Under the pieces are notes generated by a model that had not been told where the DNA came from, did not search any database, and worked only from the letters and a program-made list of their open reading frames with translations. Shown one piece after another: positions 41,861-52,270 of a stretch of DNA of 64,000 nt. How positions within the stretch are numbered: the stretch's first letter is position 1; each line of letters starts with the position of its first letter. Made by a program: the position numbers and the translations under genes. Source of the stretch: Cladopsammia gracilis (taxonomy: Eukaryota > Cnidaria > Anthozoa > Scleractinia > Dendrophylliidae); the NCBI GenBank assembly GCA_022457155.1, contig JAJGOT010000033.1, positions 455,001 to 519,000 on the forward strand, given 5' to 3'.

Positions 41861-41941
41861 CGTGCTTACATGCCAACGTCGTTAAGTAAAATAACAGCGT
41901 TCCGGGTCATTTGTGAGAACCTCTTCCTTCCACTTTCCTAC

Positions 41942-41995
41942 CTGAGAAGAGGTCGTCTGTAAAAACCTACTAGACATGGATGTCTACAGTTCTAA
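41942..41995 (-). other. Second leader exon copy of gene C
   Basis: CCTCTTCTCAG followed by GTAGGAAAGTGG, preceded by a TCTAGTAGGTTTTTACAGAC variant of the leader. This gives gene C two tandem leader/promoter units, so it could be expressed from alternative first exons. Confidence 0.5.
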
Positions 41996-42009
41996 GGAAC
42001 CGATCCTGA

Positions 42010-42145
42010 AAGACACTAAGAACGTCATTGAGAGCGAGCTTTCTTAAATTGGATGTCGATTACGTCATTTTAGCATGACTCAGGATTGCTCAATGACTGG
42101 ATACAACAAGCTGATTGGTCATGCATAACTTCCTCGATCATACCT
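42010..42145 (-). promoter_or_regulatory. Promoter-like module of gene C, distal copy
   Basis: Contains AACGTCATTGAGAGCGAGCT, TTACGTCA (42060-42067), CATGACTCAGGATTGCTCAA, GATACAACAAGC and GATTGGTC (CCAAT at 42114-42118 on the gene strand). Confidence 0.5.
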
Positions 42146-42265
42146 TGCACGGGACATTGCAGTTATCGGCTGTTGTTTGTAAGTGCCATTACTCAGATGC
42201 TTACGTACCTGCGTCCTTACGAATAAACGGCACGCAATTACGATAAAGTCTGATCTAGGGTGCTG

Positions 42266-42469
42266 CAGCCTGCAAAACAGTCGTATTTTTGCGTTGGTCA
42301 CACTAATGCGCGTGGTCTTTGAACGAAAGGTCTGGAGCGAGTGTGAATACAGAGAGTGGGACTAGGGAGAGGCCCTTCAGGCATGTGAGTATCCACGCTT
42401 TCGACGCTTTCGGCACTTTGCGCATTTGCGAGCGAGCACCGAAAAAAACCCCGACTGTTTTGCGGTCCA
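42266..42469. mobile_element. 204-bp element with 9-bp target duplication (MULE-like)
   Basis: Flanked by AGGGTGCTG on both sides (42257-42265 and 42470-42478). Ends include GCCTGCAAAACAGTCG and CGACTGTTTTGCGGTC. The gene B upstream copy has the empty site (AAGGTGCTGTAACATTTAG near 31473). Nine-base duplications suit Mutator-like elements. The GC-rich interior (CGCTTTCGACGCTTTCGGC) could be captured host sequence. Confidence 0.8.
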
Positions 42470-42905
42470 AGGGTGCTGTAACATTTAGCAATGGTACACG
42501 GTCTTGGATTCTCGGTTTTACTCGTTTCTTGTCTGTGAGGCCTAGGGGGCAGTACGCAACTCTAACAAGGTGTTCTCTGGAGATTGTTTAGCCTGCGTGG
42601 TATCTGTCTGTAAGATCCAAATCCAAAAATTTATTTTCTGTTCCTTTGGACAAATGCTAAAAAGGATTTTAAATCAAATGAATCCATTCTGGATTAACCC
42701 AAATCCTGATCTTTTTGGATTTAAAATCATGTAAGTGTTTCATTGGGAACGGATTCGAAAAAAGTACAGGTACTAGTCAGTATGTTCAGCTGATAATTTT
42801 GGCATATTTGTGGATGTAGTGGAGAGCGAGACACGTATGCTTTTCATGTTTTCTTCAAAAAGTAAGCAAGGGATCGAAATGATTTATAGCACGTATCTAT
42901 CTTTG

Positions 42906-43230
42906 TGGAGGCGCGGTGGTCTAGTGGTTAGCGTGTCGGACTGCTTCAACCTTAAGGTCGGTGGTTGAAGCCTGGGGCTGGATTCACGAAACCCTCCTAA
43001 GTTAAGACATATCCTAAGTATTGTTTCTTAACAATAGCCTATTGTCATTCCAACAATAGACTATTGTTAAGAAACAATACTTAGGATATGTTTTAACTCA
43101 GGAGGGTTTCGTGAATCCAGCCCCTGGTTTCTGTCGTCGTGTTGTTCCCTTTGACGAGAAACTTAGTTATATCTTATTCGCTCCCTGCTCACCCGAATAT
43201 AAAACATTTATCATGTAATTATTAAGCAAA
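42906..43230 (+). mobile_element. tRNA-derived SINE interrupted by a hairpin MITE
   Basis: A tRNA-like head with an A-box-like TGGTCTAGTGG (42917-42927) and a B-box-like GGTGGTTGAAGCC (42960-42972) about 33 bases later. It resumes after the insertion with TTTCTGTCGTCGTGTTGTTC and an AT-rich tail. The head does not fold as a functional tRNA because the 3' acceptor arm is missing. Confidence 0.65.
42976..43122. mobile_element. 147-bp near-perfect hairpin MITE with CCTGG duplication
   Basis: GGCTGGATTCACGAAACCCT runs to the centre (AACAATAG/CTATTGTT) and back as AGGGTTTCGTGAATCCAGCC, about 72 bp per arm with few mismatches. CCTGG flanks both ends (42971-42975 and 43123-43127). The five-base duplication does not match the common MITE families listed here. 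Confidence 0.85.
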
Positions 43231-43476
43231 CACATATTGGGGTGCATCCACATGAACTGCGCGTGCGCCCTTTTGATTGATCCATCACAATAAAGATATA
43301 TGATGATTGTAGTTAATGTCACAAGACACTCAGTTCAACAAAACATGCAACTAACAACTCAAAATACAAAAGTGAAAAAGAAAACAGAATTTAAGCATGT
43401 GCAAGAGATTCATAAATACAATACTAGACACCGTGATTTATATACTTCGTTTATCGCTTTCAAAGACCACTAAATA

Positions 43477-44437
43477 CAGTCAACACCCGTTATAGCGGAC
43501 ACCCTCGGGACCGCGATTTGGTGTCCGTAATAGCGAGAGTCCGTAATAGCGGGATGCGAGAAATTTTTTATTTTAAACCATATTTACAGAAGGGGGTCAC
43601 ATGTGTGTTCATTTTCATTAACTCCAGTACCTTTTCAGACCCGTTGTCGCACGTAAAAAGCGTCAGAACTTTATTTACAAACAGAGCAGAACTAAACAGA
43701 ACAGAAGTTACGTACCCTTTGTGTACAGTAGTTTTTCTAAGTACGTAAAAAACAATCATCGTATGTTGCAGCAATGTCCACACATGCATCGTTATGGTTT
43801 CCTACTGTACTAAAGTACAGTAATCTACATTTCTAAAAAAATATTTTCGAGGAAAAACCTGAACATCAGCTACAGTATTGATTGCATCAGCTATCACATT
43901 GCCTTAAAATATCGTTCCAATCGACTCTGTGTATTTCTCCTTTGAATTGCAACTTCCCCCACTTTGTCGCCAAGGAGACTAAATTCATTAGCAACCTTAA
44001 ACTCCCCTCTATGAATCAAAAAAGCAGAACGAAAGGAAGGAAATGTTTGGACAGACTGGACGAACTTATTCATGGCAGCAAGACTGCAAAGAGGGCCTTA
44101 AGAGAAAAAGATGAAGGAATTTTGATTGATGGACAGAAGAAGCGGAAATCGACCAAAAAAGACAAAGACAATCTCAAAAAGCAGAAAAAAAATAGACTTG
44201 ATGTATGTGTGCAAATATTCCAAGATGCTGCTCGGTGTCCGTTATAACGAGAGAGAAAACAATAAAAATGTGACGTTGGGACCGAATAAAGTGTCCGTAA
44301 GTCCGTAATAGCGAGAGTTCGTAATAACGGGAGTTTGTTTCAGTCAAACGTCTGTAACTTTCGCCGGTGATTTAGCTGCTGTCCGTAATAGCGGGGTGTC
44401 CGTAATAGCGAGGTGTCCGCAAGGCGGGAGTTGACTA
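43477..44437. mobile_element. 961-bp pogo/Tigger-like nonautonomous element
   Basis: Ends CAGTCAACACCCGTTATAGC and CGGGAGTTGACTA, with TA at each side. GTCCGTAATAGCG-type words repeat near both ends (at least three left, four right), like subterminal transposase sites. The interior holds a 121-codon frame (43882-44247) with a Lys-rich end that I cannot match to a transposase. Confidence 0.78.
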
Positions 44438-45618
44438 TATCACGATTCCGCTGAGGCTAATAACACTTACCAAGATCGCCTTGATTATTCCGGATATTAC
44501 GAAAACCGAATCTAATAATTGTTTTATTTATTCATTGTTTTAAAGAAAATAACAACAGACGCACTGGTCACAGAACACGGTTTGTTATTTTCCGACACTA
44601 TTAATTACTATTACAAATCATGCATTGTGCGCGTACTCTATTGATTATTCACTGATCTGCTAGCGGATTAATGAATAACCTTTAGGGTGCACGTGAGCTG
44701 ATTTCCAGAATTAACTGTAGGCTCTTAGCCAATGAGAAAAGAGATAGTGACTACATTGTATAATAAAAACATCAATATCTTTAAACAATGATACAAATTA
44801 CAAATTGAATTAATATTTGTCATAATTTTTCTGATAGCCGGTCATTTTTAAACACTGGGTGTTATAAAATAAATTAATGTGATTTACTGTGACTTACTGT
44901 TTCATGTCCTTTTTTTTCAAGAAAATGATAAATGAACCTATTTTCGTATTAACCAATGCGTTATTTTAGTCATGTTTTGAAATCAAGACATGCTACATGT
45001 ATATGGCTTCGAGCAAAATACAGAATAAGTTCTCCGTTAATGCATATGTAAAAATGTTAAAAGGTGCTGTTGAAATTTCAATTTAGGCTAATATAAATTT
45101 TATGGTTGCTTAAATTAATGACTGCATTCCAAGTCAAGAAAACAGGCCTTTTTGTTCAGTCTGGAGTTAACATTTTCCCTGTCACCCGTCAGAAGACAAG
45201 ACAACTGAACCCTGTTGTTATCCTCCCAACTCAAACGCCTTTTTTGAATGGACAAGCACACTAAACCAAATGAACTCTTTGAACGTTTTTTTTTCAGATT
45301 AAGTACTTAATGGAAGATTAAACGGTGAATAATTTACAACAGTACAGAGGTGAACTACCTGAGCGAGTATTTTACAGAAAATGACGAAATGGAGACTAAC
45401 TCTGAAAAACTTGCAATGCAAAATGAATTTCTGTAAAGCCAGTCGTATTAAACTTGGATTGCGAATATTTACAAGCAAGCGGTTTTACACGGTATGCAAA
45501 TACTTTCATGACGAGTGCCGTTAAACAAGCTAATTACATTATTTTAAGCTGTGACACCTATGAATTTCTAGTGTCTGCTTACTGATATTAACTGATTTGG
45601 CCTCCAAAAGTATTTCAG

Positions 45619-48600
45619 TTAATTAACTACTGAGTTAACTAAGATAGCAAACCGAATAATTAAGAACGCGATAACACCAACGCCAGAAAGGATAGCAGCT
45701 ACATTCAACCACTTGGCGATGTTTGAGTTTCTTCTGGCTCCTTCGTAATCTCCTCCATCATATGAACTGTCCACCTGGCAATAAAAAGATAAACGACATA
45801 ACAAGTCATTTATCTCTGTCAAATAATCTGATTTCTTGAGTGATGAATTTGGATAATCATCAGATTTTCTTTCTTCGAATTTCCTTTCACATTTGAACGT
45901 TTATCATCATCTCTACTGAGACTTTGTTGTCCTCGCCATTGTTACACTTACTCTTAATTTGACTTACTCTTTCTTAAATCGTTGGCGCCTTATGACCCGC
46001 ACGGGACGAAGAGGACTAATTAAGTAAGTAAGTACTCTTATTATTCGATTGTGATGTCATTTTACCTTATAAGGAAAAGAGAACACGCAAAATATCCGAG
46101 CGTATTACACAGTAGATTGCCGTATTACACCTTAGCATCCCGGTTTCAAGACACGAGCTATTATAAATATACGAATTTTAGTCGAATAATAAATCCCTTA
46201 TTCGATGATTTAACAGATAATACGTGCGGACATTTTACTCATTGCTCGCATTTTTTCTCGCCCCTGCGGGGCTCGAAAAAATACTACGCAACTCGTAAAA
46301 TATCCGCGCGTATTATCTGTTAAATCATCGAATAAGGTGTATTTAATTTTAATATTTTTAATATAACAGATTGTGAAACTCACCCTGTACAAATGCACGA
46401 ATTACGTCACATATGGCGAAAATCATGATATCATGTACTTCATTATTCATTTACCGCCTTTCCTTCTTAACTTAATACACTTATTTGCTCTAGATGGAAC
46501 CTTGAAAGTCACGGCGTGCTCAAAAGTGGGGGCGCCTGCTATACAGGCTTGTACACTGAAGGGAGAGTACTCTCTTTTGTACTCTCCCCAGTTCTTAGAG
46601 CAACCTGACATTTAAGATGGCAGCTAAACGAGTTTAATAGACCAATTTACAGTTGCCTACTTACATGTAGTAACCTGCCCTTTGTGTAGTAATGAGGCTG
46701 GAGTTGGCCTTGTTTTGATATATACCGTCCTTCTTTTCATATGTAAATCCTGTTGTTCTTGAGCAGTTTTCAATTGAGGGTCGAAAGTTATTTCGCAATT
46801 GCTTTGGTTTTGCATTGCTACGCTTTGTGATTGGCTAAAAAATCTCACGCCACTTTCTCAACCAATCAGAAGTAGAACCAAAACCAATCGTGACTTGCTC
46901 GCACGCGTTTTCCCGCGCTTGTCGCCGGCGACATGTAATTGCTTTGACTTCTGATTGGTTGATTAGATTGTCTGCGTCTGCCGTGATTGGTCAGAGTGAT
47001 TACTTTGGTTTTGGTTTTACGACACTCAATTGACAACCGCTCTAACATGATTTACATATGAAAAGCAGGAAGGTTTGTATCAAAACAAAGTCAACTCCAG
47101 CCTCACTTTCACTTAAAGGCCAGGGTACTAAGCACAGAACTGTAAAATGGTCTATTCAACGATCGAAGTGGACAAACACACAGGAAAATAGGTAGCCTGC
47201 GTATACAGCCGCCTCTCATCGCTCCCGACCGCTAGGGGCGTTCGGGAGCGATGAGAGGCGGCTGTATTCGCAGGCTAGAAAATAGGGGACTGTGAACAAT
47301 CTATATTTGCTCATATTTGCATCACATTTACTCGAGCAAAATATGTAGTTAATCCATTTTTCGAGCTGACATCTGCACCATGCAGAAGCCACTTTGAACT
47401 CGTTGAAAGATCACACATTTTACCTTTACTTGCCATATCATGACTAACGTCCCAGGAAGAAATTGTGAGCAAATTAACATACATAAGAAACGTTTCATTC
47501 TTACCATACAAGAGAAGACAATAGCGGCTAATCCAATGGGCCAAACACAGAACAGGAAGGTAAATATGGATAAACCTAGCCATGTTGATGGACGAGGCGG
47601 ACCCGATGGCAAGATGACCGTTTGGGTGGCCTGATAAAAAAGAGTAACGTTTTGTTTTAGGATTCATACATCCACTAAAATGAAAGGCCCTCTTTGTCAG
47701 CCTGTTCGACTATAGGGATTTAACACTACAGAAACGAAACACGAAAGAAAACATCAGTTATAAAGGAAACAGAACGCGCGTTCTTTCAAACTACTTTAAG
47801 CTCTATTTTGCTGAAAGAAGAACACCAAGAGGAAGCTGGATATCTGATGAATGCTCGGAGGAAGAACAAACAAAATATTTTAGCTTTATCTGAGATAAAA
47901 GGGAAAGCTAACCCTATTTTTCAAGATACAACCCATTTCCAACATGACTGAATCAGATGGAAATCTCTTTTGATTTTTTGAAGCACGCATAGGTGAAAAT
48001 TATAAGAAAATAGATAATGTGCCGCGTAATCAGGTCCCTTGTTTCTCTCCATCTCATTTTATGTCTGAGATCTTTTATCCATTTCGGTTAAGTAATAGCG
48101 AGTAAATGGTAGCAACATAAACAGGAAAACAACGATATAGCTGTGTTGCTGACCATTTCGAAGTAAAGGACGTTAGTACATGTCTGGCCTCCCGATAAAT
48201 GATAGGGTGAAAAGTTAGTCCACCAAAGAAACAACATGGAGCGATGATCAATATATAATGGGTGGTGATAATCCTTTATTTTAACCCAAAAAAGTGAAGT
48301 GAAAAAAAGAAACAGAAAAAAAAACAGAAAAGGGGAAGAACGTACTGGCACGATTACAGTGGATGTATGCTGCAATGGACCAGGCTGGACGGTTTGAGGG
48401 GGGTATCCAGGCTGCGCTGAAAACGGATGAGGTCCTGAGTACCCGGGCTGTCCAGTATATGGCTGCTGTACTGCCGGGTAACCTCCCTTTGCTGGGTATC
48501 CAGGTTGAGCATCGTAACCGGCAGGCTGTGGTTGGGAGCCCGATGAAGGTCCAACTTGTTGTTCCGTATAAGGTGGTGGCGAGGGTTCATCTATATAAAA

Positions 48601-49494
48601 AGAGCATGTGTGTCTTTCATTATAAGCAGAAAACTTGCTAGACTAATAAACCAAGAGTAAGGGACTATCACGTGATAGTCTCTTGACCAAGAGAGATGTC
48701 GGAAAATTGCAAGAAAAGTTTCATTTTTAATCACGAGCTGACCGAGCGAATGATCCAGAAGTGCTCAAACTTGAATCAGTAAATTGAATCGGAAACACAG
48801 TTGGAGAAGGGAGGACGTAATAAGGGAAAAGTATGGGACAAACTAACAGTTGTGGCGATTGCGGCTTCATCTTATAGAGGAGGAATACGCCAAATAAATC
48901 AATTCAGCAATTTTAACTCTCTTGACTCTCTTTTACTGACTCTCTTTTACTGTCCACAATTAGCTTTTAGCTAAATACCTTGACTGACTTTAATAAAGTT
49001 TATGTATGTATGTATGTATTTAAAATTAGCTTTTGAAATTAAAATTGATCATAGGTGATAATAAGCCCTTTACAGCTGACTAACGTTGTCAAGAAATATG
49101 ATATTTGTTGTTTCCCAAAAATCACTCCCAACATTTTTGGAAAGTTTTGAAGACCTACATGTAGAAACATGGCATGGGTTTGTCTCTTCCTAACATGATT
49201 ATGAGGCAAATAACATTTTGCTTCCAAGAGACTAAGTGGAAATTGTCCCTGTTCCCCAAAAGCATTCCACGTTATTCCAAAGTCGATCCAACTCGTGTCA
49301 TCATAAAACTATAGAAGCCAGAACAGAAAACGTTTTCCAGTTGGCTTTTATAGCTTTCTTGTAATACCGTAAAATTTCCGCTTTTTGTGCACTCAATTAT
49401 TCCGTCATACCTTGTGGAACAGGAGCAATAACTTTCATGCTGTGTGTGTCAGCCATTCTAAAACCTGAACGCACCTTTTACTTATGGGTTCTTC
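45619..49494 (-). CDS. Gene D: proline-rich CD225/dispanin membrane protein, 190 aa
   Basis: Minus-strand exons: 49411-49494 (ATG 49454-49456, MADTHSMKVIAPVPQ), 48346-48590, 47505-47630 and 45619-45774 (stop 45619-45621); phases 1, 0, 0, frame intact. The first coding exon is 6 codons longer than in A-C. Exon 2 opens with PPPYTEQQ, then QPGYPAKGGYP, QPYTGQPGYSG and QPGYPPQ. Exon 3 gives TQTVILPSGPPRPSTW and the first helix with a single Cys (FTFLFCVWPIG). Exon 4 gives VDSSYDGGDYEGARRNS, then AKWLNV and a helix ending in a VNSVVN tail. CD225/dispanin family; most like gene A in keeping PPPY and WL(N). A second in-frame Met at residue 7 could also serve as start. Several foldbacks lie in intron 3. 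Confidence 0.86.
46196..46337. mobile_element. 142-bp hairpin element, intron 3 of gene D
   Basis: CCTTATTCGATGATTTAACA and TGTTAAATCATCGAATAAGG frame arms of about 43 bp. The loop holds CGAGCCCCGCAGGGGCGAG-like sequence (a second hairpin). No target duplication is seen. Confidence 0.78.
46668..47130. mobile_element. Outer foldback (TAGTA ends) with the CCAAT-rich repeat inside
   Basis: Left arm GAGGCTGGAGTTGG...TTCATATGTAAATC; right arm GATTTACATATGAA...CAACTCCAGCCTCA. It is related to 1899-2057. The 285-bp CCAAT-rich foldback (46760-47044) lies between the arms, either as its natural core or as an insertion. Confidence 0.7.
46760..47044 (+). repeat. CCAAT-rich foldback, most complete copy
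   Basis: Arms GAGCAGTTTTCAATTGAGGG and CACTCAATTGACAACCGCTC. The interior carries repeated ATTGG/CCAAT (TGATTGGCTAAAAAATC, CAACCAATCAGAAG, CTGATTGGTTGATT, GTGATTGGTCAGAG) and ACGCGTTTTCCCGCGC. Other copies: 62011-62296, 62575-62827, 56997-57418, 26008-26535, and fragments near 5.1 and 38.0 kb. Confidence 0.8.
47193..47277. mobile_element. 85-bp GC-rich perfect-stem hairpin
   Basis: TAGCCTGCGTATACAGCCGC... returns as ...GCGGCTGTATTCGCAGGCTA, with a loop of about 10 bases (CGCTAGGGGC) and one or two mismatches. TA at both tips may be the target. About 230 bp from exon 3 of gene D. Confidence 0.85.
48663..48680. promoter_or_regulatory. Perfect 18-bp palindrome centred on CACGTG
   Basis: GACTATCACGTGATAGTC in intron 1 of gene D, 70 bp from exon 2. 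CACGTG is the core E-box bound by bHLH factors; the perfect extension by 6 bases each side is unusual. No function is shown. Confidence 0.55.
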
Positions 49495-49975
49495 CTGAAA
49501 TATAAATAGGAGTATTTTTGCTTCTTTGTTTTAGAAGTTATTAAAAAAAGATTACATTATTTTCCATCCCTTTTTGGTGCCCCTCGAGCTTGATCGACAC
49601 TTAAAAGACTGGATGTATTTACATGTATAATGCTGGACTAATTTAACATTAATAAAACTCTGTATAATTGAAGCAAATTCAGTCTTAGCTTCTAGTCTTT
49701 TAGTTTAAAATATTAAAAAAAAAACATGTAATTAAAAAATAATAAATTATTTATGACAAAATAATAAACAATAATGGCTTTATAAAAATCTCTATCGCGC
49801 TATCAAATAGGGACGGATAATAAAATCATATTCCCTATAAAACATTCATACATATAAACCTTAGCTGGTACACAAAATCAAATATCAAATTTTAATTACA
49901 GCATTTGAAAGACTTGCCTTCACAAAACGTCGCTATCAACTAAGGTAATACTGAAGATTTTTCGGTTGAATGATA

Positions 49976-50396
49976 CTGTCGGGGTCCACCGCGGTCAAAC
50001 GTCCGAGGCGTTTTTCGTTTTATTTAGTGGGATTTTATTTAATTTATTTAATATTAAATGGAAATATGGGCAAGGATGTATAAACAAAATTAGTTGACGT
50101 TACTATCTTTTAATATTTCTCAAGATGATGAGCTTTTTTCCGTTGAAAACGGACCAAAACTCTTTGCGCCTGATCAAAATTATGTTGGCAAATGGCGCCG
50201 AGACAATTCTGCAGTTCACAGTTTTTAAACGCTTAGAACGTTTTTTGGTAAACTTTCAAAACGTTTGGTAAATTGACAGTGTATTGGCAATATATTAAAC
50301 TTTAAACAGTGAAATTGACAACCTTATCTTTTAAGTACTTCGCTTAACTTTTGCAAATTTCTCTCGTTTGACCGCGGTTAACTGTCGGGGACTCAC
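49976..50396. mobile_element. Inverted-repeat element with CCGCGGTCAAACG arms
   Basis: TGTCGGGGTCCACCGCGGTC / CGTTTGACCGCGGTTAACTG. The right arm also carries GTCGGGGACTCAC. Boundaries are approximate and no clear target duplication is seen. Confidence 0.55.
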
Positions 50397-51277
50397 TGTT
50401 ATCTTTGTTCCACGCTCATGACATGATGAACATTACCGGTACATCTTTCTCAAAATAAATACTTTTCCGCAGCAATGACCGTTAATTCTTATTTCCGAGG
50501 AAAGCTTTTAGTATTAGAAAGTGCTTCTCGTTTAATGTTCATGGTATCATTAGGTATCTAATATTGCATACTACCATGAACTACCAATGGAAGTCGCTAC
50601 TGTTGAGCTATGGTTGTCAACGCCATTGTGGTTTTAGTCCTTTGCATATAGGCCTTTACGACGATCAATCAACGATATATTACTATCCAAATAAAAATAC
50701 TATGAATACGTAGTTCCAATCACAAATGGTGTGCTTCTTATTTACCGGGGTAATCATACTCAATCTTGCCTCTTTAATCGCTGTAGGTACACCTGAAAAT
50801 CCCTTTTTAAAGGAACGATACTAAGCTATAAGACGGATAAGACCCCTACTTAGTATACTTTTGTTTTTATTGCGGATTTTGGACCGTAGAACGTGATTTC
50901 CTTGTTCCTCTATTTCTGGTATTATGGCGCTAATTTTACAAATGTAAATCATGCGTAATATCCAGCACCAGTGAAGCAAAATTTATGCCGATGACGCAAA
51001 TGAAACATGCAAAACAGTACAGAGCAACTATTATTATTTTTAATATGTTAACTTTATCACATATAAACCATGAACTACACTGTAGGTAATATCTCTCCTT
51101 ACATATATTCTTTGATGTATTATTTCTTTCAGCAAGGGAAAGGATACCCGACACAAACAAAACAGAAAGGCATTCATATTTTCTAGACGTCTGATGATTT
51201 TCATCCGTGTTTTCGATCACTGACTTCCACTCGGGTAAAATCCTGAATCATGTAGTGGTACATGTAATGCGCTTTAA

Positions 51278-51501
51278 CCCTTTAACTACTCCCAAGAGTA
51301 TCAAAGATCAAATTAAATTTAAAAAAATCCCAAATTTCATGCTGTAAAATAACGAAAAACAAATCACCCGGGTACCATGCAAAAGTACTATCGAAGAGGT
51401 TTCATTTGAATGGTCATGATCACACCATAGGATTTTGTCAACAGACTCAAAAGTTAGAACTACACTACATGTCTCCATAACTGACTCTGGGAGTGAAAGG
51501 G
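51278..51501. mobile_element. 224-bp MITE with TTAA target
   Basis: Ends CCCTTTAACTACTCCCAAGA and TCTGGGAGTGAAAGGG, with TTAA outside (51274-51277 and 51502-51505). Confidence 0.75.
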
Positions 51502-52212
51502 TTAAACTGTGGATAAATGCTAAATTTTGGGCATTCAAATAGAGCTTCCTAACTGTATTTTTCTATGATATATGTACTTCACGTTCTGACTTATATTTAA
51601 TTCAGTGTTATGCGGCGAAAAACAGACAGAGTCAACTTCCAAGGCTCAATGCTTAGTGCTCAGTATCAAAATACTGAAACAGTTACTGTATTTATTATAT
51701 ATTGATTCGTCTTTTCAGTTATTATTTAACTGTTGTATCTAAGACTAGTATTCGTTTTCTAACGCGAACTATCTGAGCACTTACGATATAACTGTCATGT
51801 AAACGGCATCTGCGAGAAGTACGTGTGTTAAGCATATGAAAACTTGCATCATAACCGAAACAGACTAAAAATGTTTTAACATGTTTAAGGAGCGTTTTTG
51901 CGCTATATTTGTCCGTCGAGCGAGGTTGGCTTTCTGGCACCCGAAACAGATAAAAACAAGTAGGAAACTTAGGCAATATATCCTGTTAACAAATCTTACT
52001 CTCAGAATTCGACACACGCGGTCTTTTCCATCGGTTAAGGAATGACTCATGATCGTCATCATTTGAAATTCCTTTCTTAATATTGAAGTTGCGGGGTTTT
52101 CAAGGTGCGAGTAGCGCGCCAACGGAGTGTAGTATACATGTATTATTGAGAACTTAAAAGTTGCATTTCATCGCCCTATTATCGCCGGTATTAGATTAAA
52201 AGTTTTACCTAC

Positions 52213-52270
52213 CCGAAAAGAGATTCAGCTAAAATCCAAGAGCGATGAAATAAAGTTCTGAATGGACGCG
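52213..52270 (-). other. Proposed noncoding leader exon of gene D
   Basis: ATCTCTTTTCGG followed by the donor GTAGGTAAAAC. This is the most diverged of the leader copies, but TTCAGAAC....ATTTCATC-type words and the position agree. A weak promoter-module match (TTTTACATGACCTTGAAAGA) lies at about 52339. Confidence 0.45.

Larger units (their letters stand above)
42545..45618. other. Spacer between the gene C upstream region and the gene D 3' end
   Basis: Contains a tRNA-derived SINE with a hairpin inside it and a pogo-like element. From 44.5 to 45.6 kb it is AT-rich with nothing recognisable. Confidence 0.6.
49495..52212. other. Leader intron of gene D
   Basis: Holds two inverted-repeat elements (49976-50396 and 51278-51501) and long AT-rich stretches. 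No gene is seen. Confidence 0.55.

Noticed and set aside
43882..44247. 121-codon Lys-rich frame in the pogo-like element
   Set aside because: No CENPB, HTH or DDE motif is recognisable. It may be a remnant, but I cannot support a transposase call.
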